Assembly: GCF_030269665.1 (NCBI RefSeq)
Contig: NZ_BSTS01000011.1
Coordinates: forward strand, 186,001 to 250,000
DNA: 64,000 bases
Direction of reading: 5' to 3'
Source of the DNA: Actinomycetospora sp. NBRC 106375
GTDB lineage: Bacteria; Actinomycetota; Actinomycetes; Mycobacteriales; Pseudonocardiaceae
In this document: piece by piece, positions 1-7,879 of the stretch
How the letters are laid out: each line of letters opens with the position of its first letter
Position numbering within the stretch: position 1 is the stretch's first letter
Position numbers and translations under genes: made by a program
The notes under the pieces: model-generated
Database searches by the model: none
What the model was told of the DNA's origin: nothing
The model's input: only the letters and a program-made list of their open reading frames with translations

Positions 1-435
1 GCCGATGTCGGCGAACGCCGACCACAGTTCCTCCTCGCCCAGGGCGGCGAGGAACGACTGGCCGGGCCGCGTGATCAGCGACAGCGGGTAGGCGGTGAAC
101 CACACCGACGCGGTCTCGACGGCCAGGCGCGGGTCGGGGTCGGCGTAGGGGTTCTGCCACATCGCGCCCTGGCCCGAGAACTGCCGGGAGATGGTGTTCG
201 CGTCGGCCAGCATCGACTCCGAGACGAGCCACGCCACGTAGGCCGGGTTGGTGCCGACCGCGTCGCCGTCACGGGCGGCGGCGTTGCGGACGACGCTCTG
301 GCGCACCCGCGGCCGGTGGCGCAGCGCCCGCGGGCGCGCGGGATGGAAGTGCTCGGCGTAGCTGATCCCGGCCGGTTCGAACGGGAGCTCGTCCGCGGTG
401 TCGTCCGTGACCTCGTCGCGGGCCTCGCCGTCCAA
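1..435 (-). CDS. Probable GH13-type glycosyl hydrolase/trehalose synthase-like protein, N-terminal part (runs off the left edge)
   Basis: The first 145 residues of a leftward gene cut by the window edge. Read in the G/C3-rich frame it ends in segments such as SVWFTAYPLSLITRPGQSF and LGEEELWSAFADIG. These resemble, from memory, the N-terminal region of actinobacterial maltose glucosyltransferase/trehalose-synthase-like GH13 proteins; no catalytic residue lies in the visible part. The proposed start is a TTG at 435 behind an AGAAGAGG Shine-Dalgarno-like stretch, because the frame holds no ATG or GTG between that point and the upstream gene. The next gene upstream ends at 473 on the same strand, so co-transcription is possible. 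The family call is tentative; that the region is coding is much surer. Confidence 0.5.
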   Translation of the reverse strand, partial: MDGEARDEVTDDTADELPFEPAGISYAEHFHPARPRALRHRPRVRQSVVRNAAARDGDAVGTNPAYVAWLVSESMLADANTISRQFSGQGAMWQNPYADPDPRLAVETASVWFTAYPLSLITRPGQSFLAALGEEELWSAFADIG

Positions 436-472
436 CCACGCACCTCTTCTCCGAGCCGGGGAGGGACCATGG

Positions 473-1447
473 TCACACGGGGGCGTGATCGACTCCCCGC
501 CGGGCGAGCGGCACGTTCGGCGGGTTCGCGTGCCAGGCCAGGGTCCTGGCGAGGCCGTCGCGCCGCGGGGTCGTCGCGCGCCACCCGAGCTGCTCGGCGG
601 CGGGGCCCGGGTCCGCGACCAGGGTGTGGTCGTCGCGCCGGTCGCCCCGGTCGCCGAAGCCCAGCGGCCCGCCGTAGCCGGCGAGGTCGGCGAGCTCGGT
701 GACGACGTCGGCGATGCTCGCGGTGCGGCCGGAGCCGATGTCGAGGACGTGCCCGGCCCGCTCGCTCGTCGCGGCCCGGACCAGGGCGTCGACGACGTCG
801 TCCACGTACACCCAGTCGACGAGCCGGGTCCCGCTCGACAGCTCCGGCGTGACCCCGTCGAGCACGCACCGGCTGACGTAGGGCACGAGCTTGCCGTCGT
901 CGGGCTGGTCGGGCCCGTAGACCATCGCGATCCGCAGCACCGTCACCGGCAGGTCCCACTGCGCGTGGAACAGCCGGGCGTAGCCGGTGGCGGCGGACTT
1001 CGCGGCCGCGTACGGGGAGCTCGGCGGCTCGTCGCCGTGGGGTTCCTCGAGCGAGCCGGCGAGGACGACCCGGCAGTCGCCGAGCTCGTGCGCGGCGGTC
1101 ATCACCGCGACGGCCGCGCGGGTGTTCGCCTCGAGCATCGGTATCGCCAGGTCGCTCTCGCGGGCGCCCGCCACCTGGCTGGCGAGGTGGAACACGGCCG
1201 CCGGGGCGACGTCGTGCACGACGCGCCCCAGCTCGTCGGGGTCGGTGATGTCGCCGCGGTGCCAGATCACCCCGGGGAGGGCGGGGTCGTGGGGCCCGTC
1301 GCCGCGGGTCAGGGCGTGGATCTCGGCCTCGAGGTGCAGCAGCCGGCGGACCAGGTGCCGGCCCAGGAAGCCGGTCGCGCCGGTGACGAGGACGCGGCGG
1401 CCACGGAGGCCGGTGGCGTCGTGGGGTGCGGCGAGGTCCGGATTCAT
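473..1447 (-). CDS. NAD-dependent epimerase/dehydratase (extended SDR)
   Basis: A 324-residue extended short-chain dehydrogenase-like protein. Near residues 14-25 it has the nucleotide-binding motif VTGATGFLG (GxxGxxG), and later the catalytic YAAAK (YxxxK). The family acts on nucleotide sugars or similar hydroxy/keto substrates in the cytoplasm; the substrate cannot be read from sequence. I chose the ATG at 1447 (MNPDLAAP) rather than an in-frame start at 1498 because the extra 17 residues are arginine-rich and unlike the family. It follows the M24 hydrolase gene by 61 bases on the same strand, so it could be the last gene of the amine-catabolic operon or a separate unit. Confidence 0.85.
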   Translation of the reverse strand: MNPDLAAPHDATGLRGRRVLVTGATGFLGRHLVRRLLHLEAEIHALTRGDGPHDPALPGVIWHRGDITDPDELGRVVHDVAPAAVFHLASQVAGARESDLAIPMLEANTRAAVAVMTAAHELGDCRVVLAGSLEEPHGDEPPSSPYAAAKSAATGYARLFHAQWDLPVTVLRIAMVYGPDQPDDGKLVPYVSRCVLDGVTPELSSGTRLVDWVYVDDVVDALVRAATSERAGHVLDIGSGRTASIADVVTELADLAGYGGPLGFGDRGDRRDDHTLVADPGPAAEQLGWRATTPRRDGLARTLAWHANPPNVPLARRGVDHAPV

Positions 1448-1508
1448 CCGATCGGGGTATCCACGTCGACGGGTTCCCAGACGGGTGAGCCGGACCACGG
1501 GGCGAGCC

Positions 1509-2687
1509 TCAGAGGAGGCGGTCCTCGGCCGGCGCGGAGGAGAGCAGTTCGGGCGCCGCGTCGGTGATCACGATCTGGTCCTCGTACTTCGCGCCCGCGG
1601 AGCCACCCACGCGGCCCGTGTAGGCCTCGACGCTGATGACCATGCCCGGCTCGAGCACCCCGCCGTGGTGGCCGTCGACGACGATCGCCGGGTACTCGTC
1701 GGCGGCGCCGCACCCGTGGGCGAGGAAGGGGTAGCGCTGGGCGCGGTACTCCGCGGGCAGCCGGGGGCCGAGCAGCTCGCCGAGCTCGCGGAACGACCGG
1801 CCGGCGCGGAACTCGGGGATCGCCTCGCGGACGAAGCCGTACGCCGCGCGGTAGGCCTCGCGCAGCTCGCGCGACGGGGCGGCGTCGCCGCAGACGTAGG
1901 TCCGCGAGATGTCGGTGAGGTAGCCGTGCGGCCCCACGAGGTCGGTGTCGAAGGCGACCGGCTCGCCGTCCCGCACGACGCGGCCGGACGCCTCCTGCAT
2001 CCACGGGTTCGTCCGCGGCCCGGAGGAGAGCAGGCGGCTCTCGGAGTGCAGGGCGCCGCTCGCGAAGGCCTCCCGCATGAGGTCCGCCCACAGCTCGAGC
2101 TCGGTGCGCCCGGGCTCGAGGCGCTCGAGGAAGCGCCGCACGGCGACGTCGGTGAGCCGGGCGTTCTCCCGGTGCACCGCCAGTTCGAGATCGGTCTTCA
2201 CCGACCGCGCGACCTCCAGCACGCCGACGGCGTCGACGAGGTGGACCCCGAGCTCGGCCAGCGCGAGGAACACGACGGCCTCGGCCCGGTCGATCCCGAG
2301 GGGCGCGCCGGCCAGCCCGCGCTCGCGCAGCGCGTCGCGGACCTCCGCCATCGCGGCGAGCGCGTGCCCGGCGCTGCGGTCGCCAGACCCGAAGAACGTG
2401 AACGAGGTCGTCGGGCGGATCTCGCCGTCGAACCGCCCGCGGGCGAGCGGGATCGACTCGGTCGGCTCCCAGAGGATCGGGTCGTGCTCGGCGAGCACGA
2501 GCGCCCAGCGGTAGGAGCAGTGCAGGTTCGCCACGAGGTACGACCCGTCGCACGTCGCGTACCGGACGTTGGCGGGGTCGAACAGGAGCGCGGCGGGGAG
2601 GTCGTGCTCACGCAGGGCCTGCTGGGCCCGGGCGAGGCGCTGCGCGCCCAGGGTGCGGACGTCGACGTCGGCGGCGGCCGTCGTCAT
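1509..2687 (-). CDS. M24-family metallohydrolase (creatinase/prolidase/DddP-like)
   Basis: A 392-residue protein of the pita-bread fold. The C-terminal catalytic half shows the expected metal-ligand pattern: Asp residues in AFDTDLVGPHGYLTDISRT, the His of FLAHGCG, a Glu in ISVEAYTG and a late Glu in AKYEDQIVI. The FDTDLVGPxGY form is closer to DddP/creatinase-like members than to classical aminopeptidases. Family members cleave C-N or C-S bonds (creatine, ectoine, DMSP) or X-Pro peptides. Its ATG overlaps the stop of the aldehyde dehydrogenase by four bases (ATGA). Next to a Rieske oxygenase and a sarcosine-oxidase homologue, a role on an N-methylated or betaine-type compound is more likely than peptide cleavage (inference). 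Confidence 0.85.
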   Translation of the reverse strand: MTTAAADVDVRTLGAQRLARAQQALREHDLPAALLFDPANVRYATCDGSYLVANLHCSYRWALVLAEHDPILWEPTESIPLARGRFDGEIRPTTSFTFFGSGDRSAGHALAAMAEVRDALRERGLAGAPLGIDRAEAVVFLALAELGVHLVDAVGVLEVARSVKTDLELAVHRENARLTDVAVRRFLERLEPGRTELELWADLMREAFASGALHSESRLLSSGPRTNPWMQEASGRVVRDGEPVAFDTDLVGPHGYLTDISRTYVCGDAAPSRELREAYRAAYGFVREAIPEFRAGRSFRELGELLGPRLPAEYRAQRYPFLAHGCGAADEYPAIVVDGHHGGVLEPGMVISVEAYTGRVGGSAGAKYEDQIVITDAAPELLSSAPAEDRLL

Positions 2688-4093
2688 CGCGGGCCGACCC
2701 GGGCGACGACGGTCTTGTCCCGCAGGTAGCCGTCGAGCGCGACGAGGCCCCGCTCGCGGCCCGTGCCGGAGAGCTTGGTGCCCCCGAACGGCACCGACGG
2801 TCCGCCGGCGAAGTACTCGTTGATCATCACGTAGCCGGCCTCGACCTGCCCGGCCACGCGCAGCGCGCGGTCGACGTCGCGGGTGTGGATGCCGACCCCC
2901 AGGCCGTAGTCGGTGCCGTTCGCCAGCGCGAGGGCCTGCTCCTCGTCGTCGAACGGCATCGCCACGAGCACCGGCCCGAAGATCTCCTCGCGGGCGATCC
3001 GCATCTCCGGGGTGACGCCGGTGAACGTCACGGGGGCCAGGAAGTGCCCGCGGTCGGGGACGGCGCGGGGTCCGTCGGCGACGACCGCGCCCTCGGCCTG
3101 CCCGAGCGCGACGTAGGACGACACGCGGCGGTGGTGCTCGGCCGAGACCAGCGGACCGAGGTCGGGGTCGTCGATCCCCGGGCCGAGGGTCAGCGCCGCC
3201 GTGCGTGCGACGACGCGGGCGACGAGCTCGTCGTGGACGCCACGCTCGACCAGCAGGCGCGACCCGGCGTCGCAGTACTGCCCGCTGTTCGCCGTCACAC
3301 CCGTGACGACCTGGGCGGCGACGTCGTCGAGGTCGGCGTCGGCGAACACGATCTGCGGGGACTTGCCGCCGAGCTCGGTGACCACCGGCGTGACGTGCTC
3401 CGCGGCCGCGCGCAGCACCGCCCGCCCGGTGGCGACCGAGCCGGTGAACGTCAACGACCCGATGCACGGGTGCCCGGCCAGGGCGTGGCCGGCCTCGGCG
3501 CCGAGGCCCGCGACCACCGTGACCGCGTGCTCCGGCAGGCCCGCCTCGCGCGCGAGCTCGGCGAACCGCAGCGCGGTCAGCGGGGTCTGCTCGGCGGGCT
3601 TGACCACCGCCGTGTTCCCCGCGGCCAGCGCCGGCGCGACGCTGCGGCAGAGCATCGACAGCGGCGCGTTCCACGGCACGATGTGGGCGGTCACGCCCAC
3701 GGGCTCCCGCACGGTCCAGGCGAGCGAGCCGGGGCCGAGCGGGATGGTCTCGCCGTGCAGCTTGTCCGCGGCGCCGGCGTAGTAGTCGAGGTAGCCGACG
3801 CACCCGGCGACCTCGCCGCGGGCGAGCGACAGCGGCTTGCCGGTGTCCCGGGTCTCGAGCCGGGCGAGCTCCTCGCGCTCGGCGTCGACGGCCGCGGCCA
3901 GCGCCCGCAGCAGCCGTCCCCGGTCGGCCGGGGCGATCGTCCGGGTGCGGCGCGCGCCGACCCGGGCCGCGGCGACGGCGCGGTCGACGTCCTCGGCGGT
4001 GCCGCGGGGGACGCGCGCGATGGTCTCCTCGGTCGAGGGGTCCTCGACGGCGATCTCGTGGGTCAGGGTCGCGGCTGTCACGGGCGCGCTCAC
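2684..4093 (-). CDS. NAD(P)-dependent aldehyde dehydrogenase (betaine-aldehyde-dehydrogenase-like)
   Basis: A 469-residue aldehyde dehydrogenase, a normal length for the superfamily. It oxidises an aldehyde to an acid in the cytoplasm. The general base Glu lies in VVTELGGKSPQ, the nucleophilic Cys in SGQYCDAGSR, and the cofactor/oxyanion regions are IVPWNAPL and FTGSVATG. Translation starts at a GTG that overlaps the Rieske oxygenase stop (GTGA), and its own stop overlaps the M24 start, so the three genes are translationally coupled. In this operon it could oxidise an aldehyde released by C-N cleavage, as malic semialdehyde dehydrogenase does in carnitine degradation. The exact substrate is unknown. 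Confidence 0.9.
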   Translation of the reverse strand: MSAPVTAATLTHEIAVEDPSTEETIARVPRGTAEDVDRAVAAARVGARRTRTIAPADRGRLLRALAAAVDAEREELARLETRDTGKPLSLARGEVAGCVGYLDYYAGAADKLHGETIPLGPGSLAWTVREPVGVTAHIVPWNAPLSMLCRSVAPALAAGNTAVVKPAEQTPLTALRFAELAREAGLPEHAVTVVAGLGAEAGHALAGHPCIGSLTFTGSVATGRAVLRAAAEHVTPVVTELGGKSPQIVFADADLDDVAAQVVTGVTANSGQYCDAGSRLLVERGVHDELVARVVARTAALTLGPGIDDPDLGPLVSAEHHRRVSSYVALGQAEGAVVADGPRAVPDRGHFLAPVTFTGVTPEMRIAREEIFGPVLVAMPFDDEEQALALANGTDYGLGVGIHTRDVDRALRVAGQVEAGYVMINEYFAGGPSVPFGGTKLSGTGRERGLVALDGYLRDKTVVARVGPR

Positions 4094-5400
4094 GGGTCGG
4101 GGAACATCCGGGTCATGGTGCTCTCGTCGCCGGAGGGCACGCGGTCGACGCCGACCATCTTGTCGATCACCATGTTCTGGAAGCGGTGCAGCGGCTCCTC
4201 GAACCGGAAGCACATCCGACCGCCGCGGTAGGCCGGGTTCTCGAGGCCCTCCTGGACGCGCTCGACGATCTCGAGGTCCTGGGTGTTCACGAGGTCCCAG
4301 AACTTCGCGAGCTGCTCGACGCCCTCCTCGGCGGTGTCGTCCCCGCCCTCCCCGCCGAGCGACTCGGGGTGGGCGAGCAGCACGGCCGTCTCGACGGTGT
4401 GGTTGGGCGAGACGGGCCGGTTGAACAGCACGAACGCGTGGTTGGGCAGGACGACCAACGCCGTCGACGGGAACAGCCACACGAACCGCCCGCTGTCGGC
4501 GTCCTGCGGGCCGAGCGAGCTCAGCGGGCGCAGCCCGTCCCAGCCGCCGGCGTCGGAGTTGCGCGACACCGGCGTGGTGCACATCCCCGTGTACATCCCG
4601 GGGCCCTGCCACCGGTAGTGGTCGGAGAACTTGGAGACCTTGTTCAGCTCCGGGTGCACCCAGGGCAGGTGGTAGTACTCCATGAAGTTCTCGCCGATGA
4701 GCTTGTGGTTGGCCGCGACGTCGTAGGTGCGGCGGCGCTGGGTCACCCACTCGTCGAGCCGGTAGTCGGCGAACCGCCGGGGCAGGTCCCCGAGCTGGGT
4801 GGCCAGCGGCGACGGGTTCGGCGCCAGGTTGACGAAGAGGAAGAGGCCCCAGGTGTCGACGGCCACCTCGAGCAGCCCGTAGTCGGCGCGGTCGAAGCCC
4901 GTCGCGATCGAGGTGTCGAAGATGGCCTCCTGGCCCTCGGGGATGTCGGAGCCCTCGAACAGCGGGGTCCCCAAGCACGCGCCGTCGGTGTCGTAGGTCC
5001 AGGAGTGGTACGGGCAGCGGATGCGCCCGCGGCGTCCGACCTCGCGGGCGTCGGCGTCGAGCAGCTTCGTCGCGCGGTGGCGGCAGAGGTTGTGGAACGC
5101 GCGCAGCTCGCCGTGCCGGTTGCGGGTGACGAAGATCGACCGCCCGGCGACCTCGACGACGACGCAGGCGCCGTGCCGGGCGACGTCGCTCGTGATGCCG
5201 ACCGGCACCCAGCTGTCGGTGAAGAGGCGGTCCCGCTCGAGGGCGAAGAACTCCGGGCTGGTGTACGCGTCGGGCAGTAGCGTCGAGGCGAGCTCCACCG
5301 GCAGGCGGGTGCTGCGGTACGTGCTCTCCAGCGTGAAGAGCGCCGGGTCGACGGGGCGCGCCGGGAGGGTGGTGTACGGGTTCACACGCGTGTCAGACAT
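4090..5400 (-). CDS. Rieske non-heme iron oxygenase alpha subunit (quaternary-amine oxygenase group)
   Basis: A 436-residue ring-hydroxylating-type oxygenase. The Rieske 2Fe-2S motif is CRHRA...CPYHSW (C-x-H, C-x2-H). The mononuclear iron site is the two His of YYHLPWVHPEL plus the Asp of NTQDLEIVERVQ; the bridging acid is the Glu of ENFMEYYH. Overall layout resembles the GbcA/CntA/stachydrine-demethylase group, which hydroxylate glycine betaine, carnitine or related betaines. No ferredoxin-reductase gene lies beside it, so electrons must come from elsewhere. It overlaps the upstream flavoprotein by eight bases and the downstream dehydrogenase by four. The group assignment rests on motifs and context; the substrate is not determined. 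Confidence 0.87.
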   Translation of the reverse strand: MSDTRVNPYTTLPARPVDPALFTLESTYRSTRLPVELASTLLPDAYTSPEFFALERDRLFTDSWVPVGITSDVARHGACVVVEVAGRSIFVTRNRHGELRAFHNLCRHRATKLLDADAREVGRRGRIRCPYHSWTYDTDGACLGTPLFEGSDIPEGQEAIFDTSIATGFDRADYGLLEVAVDTWGLFLFVNLAPNPSPLATQLGDLPRRFADYRLDEWVTQRRRTYDVAANHKLIGENFMEYYHLPWVHPELNKVSKFSDHYRWQGPGMYTGMCTTPVSRNSDAGGWDGLRPLSSLGPQDADSGRFVWLFPSTALVVLPNHAFVLFNRPVSPNHTVETAVLLAHPESLGGEGGDDTAEEGVEQLAKFWDLVNTQDLEIVERVQEGLENPAYRGGRMCFRFEEPLHRFQNMVIDKMVGVDRVPSGDESTMTRMFPDP

Positions 5401-6631
5401 GGAAGCTCCGCGGAAAGCTCGGGTCGGTCAGGGCGGGCCGGGTGATCGAGAAGGCGTCGATCGGGTGCGAGGGCTCGTGTCCGAGCGCGAGGTCGGCGAG
5501 CAGCCGCCCGATGAGGGCGGCGAACTTGAAGGCGTGACCGGCGCCGTTGGCGACCGTGATCTGCGGGTGCTCCGGCAGCGTGTCCAGCACGAAGTCCTGG
5601 TCCGGCGGGACGGTGTAGAGGCAGGTCTTCGAGTAGAGCTCCGGCCCGCCGAAGCGGGGGACGTGTTGCTCGAGGAAGTCGGCGTACCGGCCGCGGCGCA
5701 CCGGATCCGGGTCGAAGGTCCGGTCGTCCGCGGTGGTCTCCTCGCCGCCCATGTGCTGGCCGAGCTTGGTCGCGACCTCGCCGTAGACCGGGAAGCCGTA
5801 GAAGTTGTGGCGGCCGTGCCACATGAAGACCGGGAAGTGCGACGGCGCGAACTCCGCGAGGTGCGGCGTCGCGTAGTACGTGACCTGCTCGCGCAGGACG
5901 GTCAGGGGCAGCTGGGTCCCGGTCTCGGCGAGCACCTGGTTGGTCCACGCGTCGGAGGTGACGACGACACGGTCGGCGTGCAGGGTCTCGGTGTCGGTGA
6001 CCACCGCGACGCCCTCGCCGTCCGGCCGGATGGCGCGCACCGGGGTGTGCGCGCGGACCTCGGCGCCGTGGGCGCGGGCGAGCGCGAGGTGCACGGCGTT
6101 GGCCCGCGCGGCGTCGACGATGCCCGACTCGGGCTGGTAGAGCGCCTGCTCGCCGCCGTCGACCCGGAACTGGGGCCAGCGGGCGACGAGCTCGTCGGCG
6201 TCGAGGCGCTCGTAGGCGACGCCGAAGCGGTCGAACATCGCGGTGTAGCCCTCGATGTTGCGGTTGCCGGTGGCGGCGCCCCGGCGGGCGACGCGGTCCT
6301 CGATCACCAGCCCGCCGGTGCGCGTGACGATCTGCTGGCGGGACTCGGCCTCGACCTCGTCCCAGGCCTTGTAGGCCGGGGCGGCCAGCGCCGCGTAGTG
6401 CTGCTCGTGCTGGGCGAGCCGGATGATCCGGGAGTGGTCCTGGGAGGCTCCCCGGGTGTGGCCGAGCTCGAACTGCTCGAGGCCGAGGACGCCCGCGCCT
6501 GCTCCGGCTGCCCCGCCGTCCCCGCCGTCCCCGCCGTCCCCGCCGGTCTCGCCGATCTCGCTCGCGAGCCGGTAGAGGGCGGCCGACCCCAGGCCTCCGA
6601 GGCCGACGACGATGACCCGATAAAACGACAT
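5393..6631 (-). CDS. Monomeric sarcosine oxidase / N-methyl amino acid oxidase-like flavoprotein
   Basis: A 412-residue FAD amine oxidase with the N-terminal dinucleotide motif VVGLGGLGSAA and, near the C-terminus, CLYTVPPDQDFVLD, whose Cys corresponds to the residue that holds FAD covalently in monomeric sarcosine oxidase. The family oxidises N-methyl groups of sarcosine, N-methyltryptophan or cyclic imino acids, giving formaldehyde and H2O2. The start at 6631 (MSFYRVIVVG) has GGAG upstream. Oddly, the loop after the first helix carries a Gly/Asp-rich stretch (GGDGGDGGDGG) encoded by 9-base repeats at about 6511-6545. It is first in the run with the Rieske, ALDH and M24 genes and is divergent from the LysR gene at 6783. 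Confidence 0.87.
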   Translation of the reverse strand: MSFYRVIVVGLGGLGSAALYRLASEIGETGGDGGDGGDGGAAGAGAGVLGLEQFELGHTRGASQDHSRIIRLAQHEQHYAALAAPAYKAWDEVEAESRQQIVTRTGGLVIEDRVARRGAATGNRNIEGYTAMFDRFGVAYERLDADELVARWPQFRVDGGEQALYQPESGIVDAARANAVHLALARAHGAEVRAHTPVRAIRPDGEGVAVVTDTETLHADRVVVTSDAWTNQVLAETGTQLPLTVLREQVTYYATPHLAEFAPSHFPVFMWHGRHNFYGFPVYGEVATKLGQHMGGEETTADDRTFDPDPVRRGRYADFLEQHVPRFGGPELYSKTCLYTVPPDQDFVLDTLPEHPQITVANGAGHAFKFAALIGRLLADLALGHEPSHPIDAFSITRPALTDPSFPRSFHV

Positions 6632-6749
6632 TTCGGACTCCTGCGGGCGCCCAGGGGCGCGCCGAGACGGTGGTGGGGGTGCACCGCCGGCGTCGGCGCC
6701 GTGGTGTCTGCTCGCAGTGTCGGCGCCGGAATCTGTCCACGTCCATCGA

Positions 6750-6779
6750 AACGTCGGACTCATGATCTTGTACGTTCAT
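6750..6779. promoter_or_regulatory. Possible LysR operator between the amine operon and its regulator
   Basis: Two weak inverted repeats sit in the divergent gap: AACGT-N17-ACGTT (6750-6776) and ATGA-N10-TCAT (6762-6779). They lie just before the LysR start at 6783, where autoregulatory sites often occur. The arms are short and could be chance; position is the main argument. Confidence 0.3.
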
Positions 6780-6782
6780 TGC

Positions 6783-7709
6783 ATGATTGACCGGCGCCTC
6801 GGCGTGCTCCAGGCGATCGCGCGGCACGGCACCGTGACGGCCGCCGCGGAGGTCTGCCGGCTCACGCCGTCGGCGGTCTCGCACCAGATGCAGGCCCTCG
6901 CGCGCGAGCTCGACGTCGTGCTGCTCGAGCCCGTCGGGCGCACCGTCCGGCTCACCCCGGCGGCGCACACGCTGATCGCCCACGCGGAGACGCTGACCGC
7001 GCAGTGGGAGCACGCGCGGGCCGACCTCGCTGCCCACCGCAGCGGGGACGTCGGGGGCACGCTGCGCTTCGCCGGGTTCTCCAGCGCCGCCGCGGTGGTC
7101 GTCCCGCGGGCCCTCGACCTGCTCCGCGACGAGTACCCGGCCCTGCGCGTGCACCTGCGCGAGAGCGAGCCCGCACGCTCGTTCGACCTGCTCGCGGCCG
7201 ACGACACCGACCTCGCCGTCGTGGTCGCGACGCCGAGCATCCCGCCCGCCTCGGACGCGGCGTTCGACCAGCACCAGCTCTTCGACGAGCCCCTCGATAT
7301 CCTCGTCGGGCCCGACCACCCGCTGGTCGGGCGCGACACCGTCGGCCTCGGCGATCTCGCGGCCGATCCGTGGATCTGCGGCAACACCGGCCGCGCGTAC
7401 CACCAGCTGGTGACGCTCGCCTGCACCGCGGCCGGCTTCGCACCCGACATCGCGCACTACGCCGACGAGTGGGACACCGGGGCGGCCCTCGTGGCGCGTG
7501 GCTTCGGGGTGGCGCTGGTGCCGCGGCTCGCCGACCTGCCCGCCCACCACGACACCCGGCGCCTCCGGATCACCACCGACCCCGTGCCCACGCGCCGCGT
7601 CATCGCCGCCGTCCGGGCGGGCTCCGGACTCCAGCCCACCATCGCGGCGGGCCTGGACGCCCTGCGGCGTGTCGCGGCCACCGACCTGCCGGCCCTCGAA
7701 CAGGACTAG
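6783..7709 (+). CDS. LysR-family transcriptional regulator
   Basis: A 308-residue LysR-type regulator with an N-terminal winged HTH (LGVLQAIARHGTVTAAAEVC...SAVSHQMQALAREL) and a periplasmic-binding-protein-like effector domain (VGGTLRFAGFSSAAAVVVP...GFGVALVPRLADL). I chose the ATG at 6783 over an in-frame start 66 bases upstream because MIDRRLGVLQ is the usual family beginning and the paralogue at 12520 starts with the same MIDxRL. It is divergent from the sarcosine-oxidase/Rieske operon and is probably its regulator. The close similarity to the LysR at 11618-12520 suggests related effectors. No convincing Shine-Dalgarno precedes the ATG. Confidence 0.9.
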   Translation: MIDRRLGVLQAIARHGTVTAAAEVCRLTPSAVSHQMQALARELDVVLLEPVGRTVRLTPAAHTLIAHAETLTAQWEHARADLAAHRSGDVGGTLRFAGFSSAAAVVVPRALDLLRDEYPALRVHLRESEPARSFDLLAADDTDLAVVVATPSIPPASDAAFDQHQLFDEPLDILVGPDHPLVGRDTVGLGDLAADPWICGNTGRAYHQLVTLACTAAGFAPDIAHYADEWDTGAALVARGFGVALVPRLADLPAHHDTRRLRITTDPVPTRRVIAAVRAGSGLQPTIAAGLDALRRVAATDLPALEQD

Positions 7710-7713
7710 CCGG

Positions 7714-7833
7714 ACGCCGGGACGCCGGGACGCCGGGACGCCGGGACGCCGGGACGCCGGGACGCCGGGACGCCGGGACGCCGGGACGCCGGGACGCCGG
7801 GACGCCGGGACGCCGGGACGCCGGGACGCCGGG
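7714..7833. repeat. Perfect 8-bp tandem repeat, 15 copies of ACGCCGGG
   Basis: From 7714 to 7833 the unit ACGCCGGG repeats 15 times without a single difference, followed by a partial copy. It fills most of the 170-base gap between the convergent stops of the LysR gene (7709) and the DUF222/HNH gene (7880). Because 8 is not a multiple of 3 it is open in several frames, but nothing suggests translation. Perfect identity implies recent slippage expansion, so copy number probably varies between strains. Confidence 0.97.
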
Positions 7834-7879
7834 ACGGCAGTGTCGGTCGGCCGGTGCCGTCCGGCGACCCACCCGCCTG

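Noticed and set aside
365-390. tRNA T-loop-like GGTTCGAAC
   Set aside because: It lies inside the GH13-like coding frame and no cloverleaf can be formed around it.
398-1567. Long plus-strand open frame opposite the epimerase
   Set aside because: Arg/Gly/Val-rich composition and frame relation are those of an antisense shadow in GC-rich DNA; the minus strand has clear family motifs.
7714-7833. CRISPR array
   Set aside because: Direct repeats are 8 bases with no spacers and no cas genes; it is a simple tandem repeat.
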